From: Meridianimarinicoccus marinus | GTDB lineage: Bacteria; Pseudomonadota; Alphaproteobacteria; Rhodobacterales; Rhodobacteraceae | DNA length: 64,000 bases | Assembly (NCBI RefSeq): GCF_040689105.1 | Contig: NZ_JBFBVU010000015.1 | Span: 33,837-97,836 of the forward strand | Direction: 5' to 3' | Shown: positions 60,444-64,000 of the stretch, one piece after another | Numbering within the stretch: the first letter of the stretch is position 1 | Layout: each line of letters begins with the position of its first letter | Position numbers and translations under genes: made by a program | Notes under the pieces: generated by a model | The model's database searches: none | What the model was told of the DNA's origin: nothing | Seen by the model: only the letters and a program-made list of their open reading frames with translations

Positions 60444-61189
60444 TCCCGGCGGCTGAAAAAGGACGACAGGGCGGGATCCAGCCCGGTCATCGCGATGCCC
60501 TCTGGACCGGCAAAAGCCCCCGCCGTGGGTTTCCGGTGTCCCATGCGGACCAGACCTTCGGCCATGATCACGGCACTTGCCACCGGCGAGACCACCGGCA
60601 CCGGGATCCGGTCGCGGATGCGGTCGGCCATGCCCTCCATCGACCCGGCGCCCAGAACGATAACATCGGCAAGATCGGTCTCGATGGCGTCTAGGGCCAG
60701 GGCCACCGCCGTGTCATCGGCGGCCTGCTGCCGATCGACCAGGTCCGTGCCGCTCACGCCCATGTCCCGGATGCTGGCCAACCGGGGCAACTGGCCAAGC
60801 GCCTCGACCAGTTCGAAGGTCATCTTGCGGGCGGGCGCCCCGATCGACAGGATCGAAAAGCGTGGTCCCAGAAGCTGGGCGGTTGCAAGGCCCGCTTCGC
60901 CGGTGGCGATCAGCGGGACTGGCGCAAATTCCTTGGCGGCCTGGCTGACCGCCGGGATGATGAAGGCACCGACGATGATGGCGTCATGGCCATCGTAATG
61001 CGCCGCGATGGAGGACAACAGCGCGTGCCCCGCCACCGCCGCCTCGCTGCGCGTCGAGATATAGCTGGACCCGAACCCGGCAGAATGCACGTCGATCTGC
61101 GTTCCCGGCGCCGCGATCCGGCGCGCCTCGGCCGCCATTGTTTCGGCCATGGATGTACTGGTGTTCGGATTGAGAAAGAGCAGGCGCAT
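60440..61189 (-). CDS. Asp/Glu/hydantoin racemase-family protein 3, catalytic cysteines replaced
   Basis: This 249-residue third paralogue has MRLLFLNPNTSTSMAETMA and SYISTRSEAAVAGHALL. Cysteine positions read IVGAFIIPA (Ala) and VLGAGSMEGM (Ala), so no cysteine remains at either site. It is on the opposite strand, downstream of a CadC-like regulator in the same direction (64-base gap), and may be co-transcribed with it. Confidence 0.85.
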   Translation of the reverse strand: MRLLFLNPNTSTSMAETMAAEARRIAAPGTQIDVHSAGFGSSYISTRSEAAVAGHALLSSIAAHYDGHDAIIVGAFIIPAVSQAAKEFAPVPLIATGEAGLATAQLLGPRFSILSIGAPARKMTFELVEALGQLPRLASIRDMGVSGTDLVDRQQAADDTAVALALDAIETDLADVIVLGAGSMEGMADRIRDRIPVPVVSPVASAVIMAEGLVRMGHRKPTAGAFAGPEGIAMTGLDPALSSFFSRRD

Positions 61190-61253
61190 GTCAGGTTCGG
61201 TTCCCGGAGTTTTGTCCCGACCCTAAAGGGTTCCGCCGGGGTTTGGAATCCCG

Positions 61254-62972
61254 TCATTGTCCATGCCCGTCTCCTGCCGCCGCGCTGGCAGAGCCGTTGG
61301 CGACAAGGAGGTCATCCCGCGTGATCGGCAGGCCCAGCGTCCGCGCGGCGGCAAAGCTGTCGCGAAAATCGGGGCGTTCGGCCTCGGACCCGCCCAGGAA
61401 TTGCTCGATGGACAGGTGCGGGGCCAGTTCCCGGAACCTGGCGGCTGCGCGTTGCGCCTCGGGCAGGTTGCCCAGATACACATTGGCCAACGCGGTGATC
61501 AGCCACCGCGAGTTGCTTCCAGAGGGTGCGCGCCTCATGCTGTCCAGCGCCAGTTGGTAATCACCCGCCCCAAAAGCGGCAGTACCCAGATCGGTGTACC
61601 ACCAAGCCGGTGCCAACGGGTTGAGGTCGAGTGCGCGTCTGGCCCAGGACAGGGCCTCGTCCCCGGCGATCCCGGCAAGGCTGCTGTAGCCCGCCGAGAT
61701 GATCAGAACGTCGGCATTGTTCGGCGCGGTCCGGACTGCACGCCGCAAGGTCGCCGCCGCGATCTCCAGCTGACCGTCCAGCGCATAGGCCCGCGCGAGG
61801 TTCCACAGCACATTGGGATTGTTCGGGTCGATGGCATAGGCGCGATAGGCGGCCTCCTGGCTGGCATCGAACAGACGCCGGGCTTCCTCTCCCTCGGCGT
61901 GATCCGACTGGATGATCTGCGCCACGGAGAGTGTCACCAGCGCCCCGGAAAACTCCGGATCAAATTCGACGGCCTTTGCAAGATGCGCGATCGTATCGGG
62001 AAGCTCCTCCAGCTTGAACCGGTGCAATTGTTCGAAGCCGATCAGGTAATGCTCGTAGGCATCGAGGTTGGTGGTGAGCTTGCGCCGCGCCTGCCTGAGA
62101 CCGGCCTGGGCAATCGCCCCGGAATAGGCGCTGGCAAGGCTGGCGCCAATCCGGGCGACGATGCGGTCCTGCACGGCAAAGATGTCTTCCTGGGGGGCTG
62201 TCCAGCTTTCGGACCAGCGGATCTCGCGGGTTGCGGTGTCGGTCAGATGGGCCGAGATGCGAATTTCATCGCCCTGCGCCTGGATCGTTCCCCACAGGGC
62301 AAACTGGATATCCAGCGTGGGTCCGTCGGGGATCGCCCCGAAGGCCACGTTCATCAGCGACTCTGGAACCGTGACGTATAGCCATTCGTTCAGCGCAAGT
62401 TCACTGGCAATATCCGCCGCCAGTCCCCGGCCCAGCCGCGTCCAGCGGGCGCTGTCTTCGATGCTTTCGAACGGCAGCACGGCGATCGACGGCTCGGTGC
62501 GGGTGACCTGCGGCGCAACCAGCGTCTGGAACAGCGGCGATGATTGGATCGGTGCGGGTCTGAACTGCCAGATGCCCAGAACCAGGATTGCGATGGCCGC
62601 CAGCGCGCCGATCATGAGACGCCCCAAGGGCCGGGCAGGCGCGCCCGACACGGTCCTTTCGGCGCTCGCGACCAGCCGGTAGCCTTTCTTCGGCACGGTC
62701 TGCAGGATGGCCCTGCGGTCATCGCCAATCGCCCGCCGGACATCCGAGATGCATTGCGCCAGGCTGTCGTCGGTCACGTTGAGATCTTTCCAGACCGCCG
62801 CGATGAGGTCGTCTTTCGACACCAGTTCGCCCGCATGGGCCACCAGAACCGACAACACGTCCAGCGATTGCGGGCGCAGCGCAACCGTTTGCCCGTCCCG
62901 CCCGAGAATCACCCGGCGGTCCGGATCGAACCGCATATCGCCAAGACCCACATTTCCGGTTTTCGATGTCAT
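61254..62972 (-). CDS. CadC-like regulator: winged helix, membrane segment and TPR domain
   Basis: This 572-residue protein has an OmpR/PhoB-type winged helix at about residues 12-102 (RPQSLDVLSVLVAHAGELVSKDDLI, ILQTVPKKGYRLVAS), a hydrophobic segment at about 118-136, and a periplasmic part. The periplasmic part has a TolB-like segment (SIAVLPFESIEDSARW) and tetratricopeptide repeats (about 290-520; AYAIDPNNPNVLWNLARAYAL). Such membrane-bound regulators sense extracytoplasmic cues directly. Its target could be the racemase gene downstream or the divergent small secreted protein (63488). Confidence 0.88.
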   Translation of the reverse strand: MTSKTGNVGLGDMRFDPDRRVILGRDGQTVALRPQSLDVLSVLVAHAGELVSKDDLIAAVWKDLNVTDDSLAQCISDVRRAIGDDRRAILQTVPKKGYRLVASAERTVSGAPARPLGRLMIGALAAIAILVLGIWQFRPAPIQSSPLFQTLVAPQVTRTEPSIAVLPFESIEDSARWTRLGRGLAADIASELALNEWLYVTVPESLMNVAFGAIPDGPTLDIQFALWGTIQAQGDEIRISAHLTDTATREIRWSESWTAPQEDIFAVQDRIVARIGASLASAYSGAIAQAGLRQARRKLTTNLDAYEHYLIGFEQLHRFKLEELPDTIAHLAKAVEFDPEFSGALVTLSVAQIIQSDHAEGEEARRLFDASQEAAYRAYAIDPNNPNVLWNLARAYALDGQLEIAAATLRRAVRTAPNNADVLIISAGYSSLAGIAGDEALSWARRALDLNPLAPAWWYTDLGTAAFGAGDYQLALDSMRRAPSGSNSRWLITALANVYLGNLPEAQRAAARFRELAPHLSIEQFLGGSEAERPDFRDSFAAARTLGLPITRDDLLVANGSASAAAGDGHGQ

Positions 62973-63228
62973 CGGAGCACGCTTCGATATTCAGCCCGCG
63001 CGCCGAGAGAACCCTGCGCCGCCCTGCAAGCATGCGCGGCGCCCCGGAATTTCACAACCGGGCGGCCCAAGCGGCAAATCCTGCGTAACCCGCTGAAAAG
63101 GCGGATGTCCTTGTGGAATTGAAAGCCCGGATCAGGAATTTTCAACAATTTTCGGCTCCGGTTTCAGGACGATGCCCTGCCTTCCTGCCCAGGGTCGAAA
63201 GACGGCACCCAACGGTGAGGAGGCATTG
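62973..63228. other. Upstream region of the CadC-like regulator, no gene seen
   Basis: No reading frame with family resemblance was found. It contains the AT-richer AATTTTCAACAATTTTCGG stretch (63136-63154), which may hold a promoter, and ends with an AGGAGG ribosome site at 63218-63223 for a small frame. Confidence 0.35.
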
Positions 63229-63474
63229 ATGAAGGCGCTGGCAATCATTGCGATGGCGCGGACCGTTGCGGTTCCCAGGCAGTATACTGCGGAAGCGCCC
63301 GTTGCCGAAATCGCAGACAGGTTTCCCTGCCTTCGCAGGCCTCCTCACAGGTGTGCCGTCAGGACAATCCGGCCGTTCCGGTGCGTCCGCCCCATGCGTT
63401 TGTACATCGCGTTGAACGCGCCTCGGCCCGTGTCGGCCTTGCCGCCGTCCCGGACCATTTCCGAAACGCTATGA
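63229..63474 (+). CDS. Possible small protein of 81 residues, uncertain
   Basis: A perfect AGGAGG (63218-63223) lies five bases before ATG 63229. The first 15 or so residues (MKALAIIAMARTVAVP) look like the start of a signal peptide, but the rest is Arg/Pro-rich without a family. It may be a degraded gene that lost its frame after about 15-30 residues, or a leader peptide for the gene at 63488. Confidence 0.3.
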   Translation: MKALAIIAMARTVAVPRQYTAEAPVAEIADRFPCLRRPPHRCAVRTIRPFRCVRPMRLYIALNAPRPVSALPPSRTISETL

Positions 63475-63487
63475 CAGGAGAAACACC

Positions 63488-63865
63488 ATGACACCCGAAA
63501 TCCTTCAGACCCAGCTTCCGAAAATCGCCGGTCTGGCGCTTGCGTGCTGCGTCGCCTTGCCTGCGGCAGCGGAGTCCATCCGGCTGGAAAAGGCCGCGCA
63601 GGCGGCGTCGATCCACCAGGGCGGCGTCGATCTGGTGGCCTACTATATCGACATGAACGCGCATCTTGACGTGGTGGCGACATTTGTCGACGGGACCGAC
63701 GACGACCTTCCCGCACGGCTCCGCCTCGGGCTGAGGGACGGGGACGTCGTGACCTTCACGGTCCCCAACCGGCCCGATGTTGCCTTTCGCATCACGCGAA
63801 CCGGCGCGCTTGTAGAGGTGCAGGACGCGGCCGAGAAACTGTCCGCCGTCGTGCCGGCTGAATAG
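63488..63865 (+). CDS. Small secreted protein of unknown function
   Basis: This 125-residue protein has a signal peptide (about residues 1-28, LALACCVALPAAAES). The mature part has alternating short beta segments (VDLVAYYIDMNAHLDVVATFVDG, LRLGLRDGDVVTFTVPNRPDVAFRI). AGGAG precedes ATG 63488. It has no recognised family. It lies divergent to the membrane regulator and is followed by a strong bidirectional terminator. Confidence 0.75.
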   Translation: MTPEILQTQLPKIAGLALACCVALPAAAESIRLEKAAQAASIHQGGVDLVAYYIDMNAHLDVVATFVDGTDDDLPARLRLGLRDGDVVTFTVPNRPDVAFRITRTGALVEVQDAAEKLSAVVPAE

Positions 63866-63896
63866 GCGCCGACGCAATGGGCCAAGCCTCCCCGGT

Positions 63897-63928
63897 CCGC
63901 AGGGATGGCCGAAGCGCCATCCCTGCGG
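63897..63928. terminator. Bidirectional terminator between convergent genes
   Basis: Perfect 13-bp arms CCGCAGGGATGGC (63897-63909) and GCCATCCCTGCGG (63916-63928) with a 6-nt loop lie between convergent stops at 63865 and 63930. Confidence 0.8.
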
Positions 63929-63929
63929 A

Positions 63930-64000
63930 TCAGTTGTCCTGCTCCAGCCGGTCCACCATTTCGCCAAAGCCGCGCGCCTTGGCGTGTTGCAGCGGGGTGA
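63930..64000 (-). CDS. C-terminal end of an ankyrin-repeat-like protein, cut by the window
   Basis: The last 23 codons read TPLQHAKARGFGEMVDRLEQ and end DN. The TPL-HA-ARGF-EMV pattern is that of a terminal ankyrin repeat. Everything upstream lies beyond the window, so the assignment is tentative. Confidence 0.55.
   Translation of the reverse strand, partial: TPLQHAKARGFGEMVDRLEQDN

Noticed and set aside
1..64000. CRISPR arrays, tRNA or rRNA genes
   Set aside because: No regularly spaced repeats with spacers, no tRNA-like cloverleaf ends and no rRNA sequence were noticed on reading through; a covariance-model search was not possible here.

Overview
The window is high-GC DNA from an alphaproteobacterium, most likely a marine Rhodobacteraceae (Roseobacter group) member. 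The basis is the base composition, the many ABC and TRAP importers, and a replication/partition module at 10.4-14.0 kb in which a DnaA-N-like initiator lies divergent to parA-parB. That arrangement points to a large plasmid or chromid, with the origin probably inside the window. No rRNA, tRNA, CRISPR array or core ribosomal gene was seen.

Layout. 0-3.7 kb: the N-terminal part of a fumarylacetoacetase-fold hydratase, a divergent FadR-type regulator, and a three-gene set of exported dienelactone hydrolase, Tat-exported intradiol-like protein and two-haem membrane protein. 3.8-10.35 kb: an IclR-led sugar ABC operon divergent from a type I sulfatase. 10.4-15.75 kb: initiator, origin-like repeats, parA, parB (each containing a parS-like palindrome) and a hipBA toxin-antitoxin pair. 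16.1-19.7 kb: an orphan tctA with a stub of tctB, followed by a graveyard of IS21 and IS3 fragments. 19.7-29.2 kb: a GntR-controlled acid-sugar locus with an ABC importer, a cupin, an HpaI-type aldolase, an alpha/beta hydrolase, otnK, otnC and a truncated isomerase that ends in a broken Tn3 transposase. 30.6-36.5 kb: a LacI-controlled YtfQRT-YjfF-like (galactofuranose-type) importer. 36.5-37.2 kb: IS1595 and formylglycine-generating-enzyme remnants. 37.2-47.2 kb: a divergent regulon for oxidation of a 6-deoxy- or L-hexose (L-fucose or L-galactose are the best candidates). 47.25-48.95 kb: a scar holding an enolase-family dehydratase tail, a broken sugar-binding protein and a truncated ArdC. 49.1-61.2 kb: a LysR-linked locus with an OHCU decarboxylase-like gene, two complete TRAP transporters, three Asp/Glu/hydantoin-racemase paralogues, an amidohydrolase and a PuuE-like deacetylase. 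61.2-64 kb: a CadC-like TPR regulator, a small secreted protein and the tail of an ankyrin-type gene.

How it fits together. The replicon is a catabolic plasmid: four carbohydrate ABC importers, two TRAP importers and one TctA, each next to its own regulator and enzymes. The sulfatase, the sulfatase-activating-enzyme fragment and the L-fucose/L-galactose-type oxidation genes together suggest use of sulfated algal sugars (inference). Each catabolic block is separated from the next by decayed mobile DNA, so the plasmid looks assembled by repeated insertion and deletion.

The most unusual points are four. The sugar-oxidation locus has a split UxaA-type dehydratase and the scar of an enolase-type one. 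The three racemase paralogues all lack the catalytic cysteine pair. Palindromes that look like parS sites lie inside the par genes. Helically phased repeats lie in the origin region.
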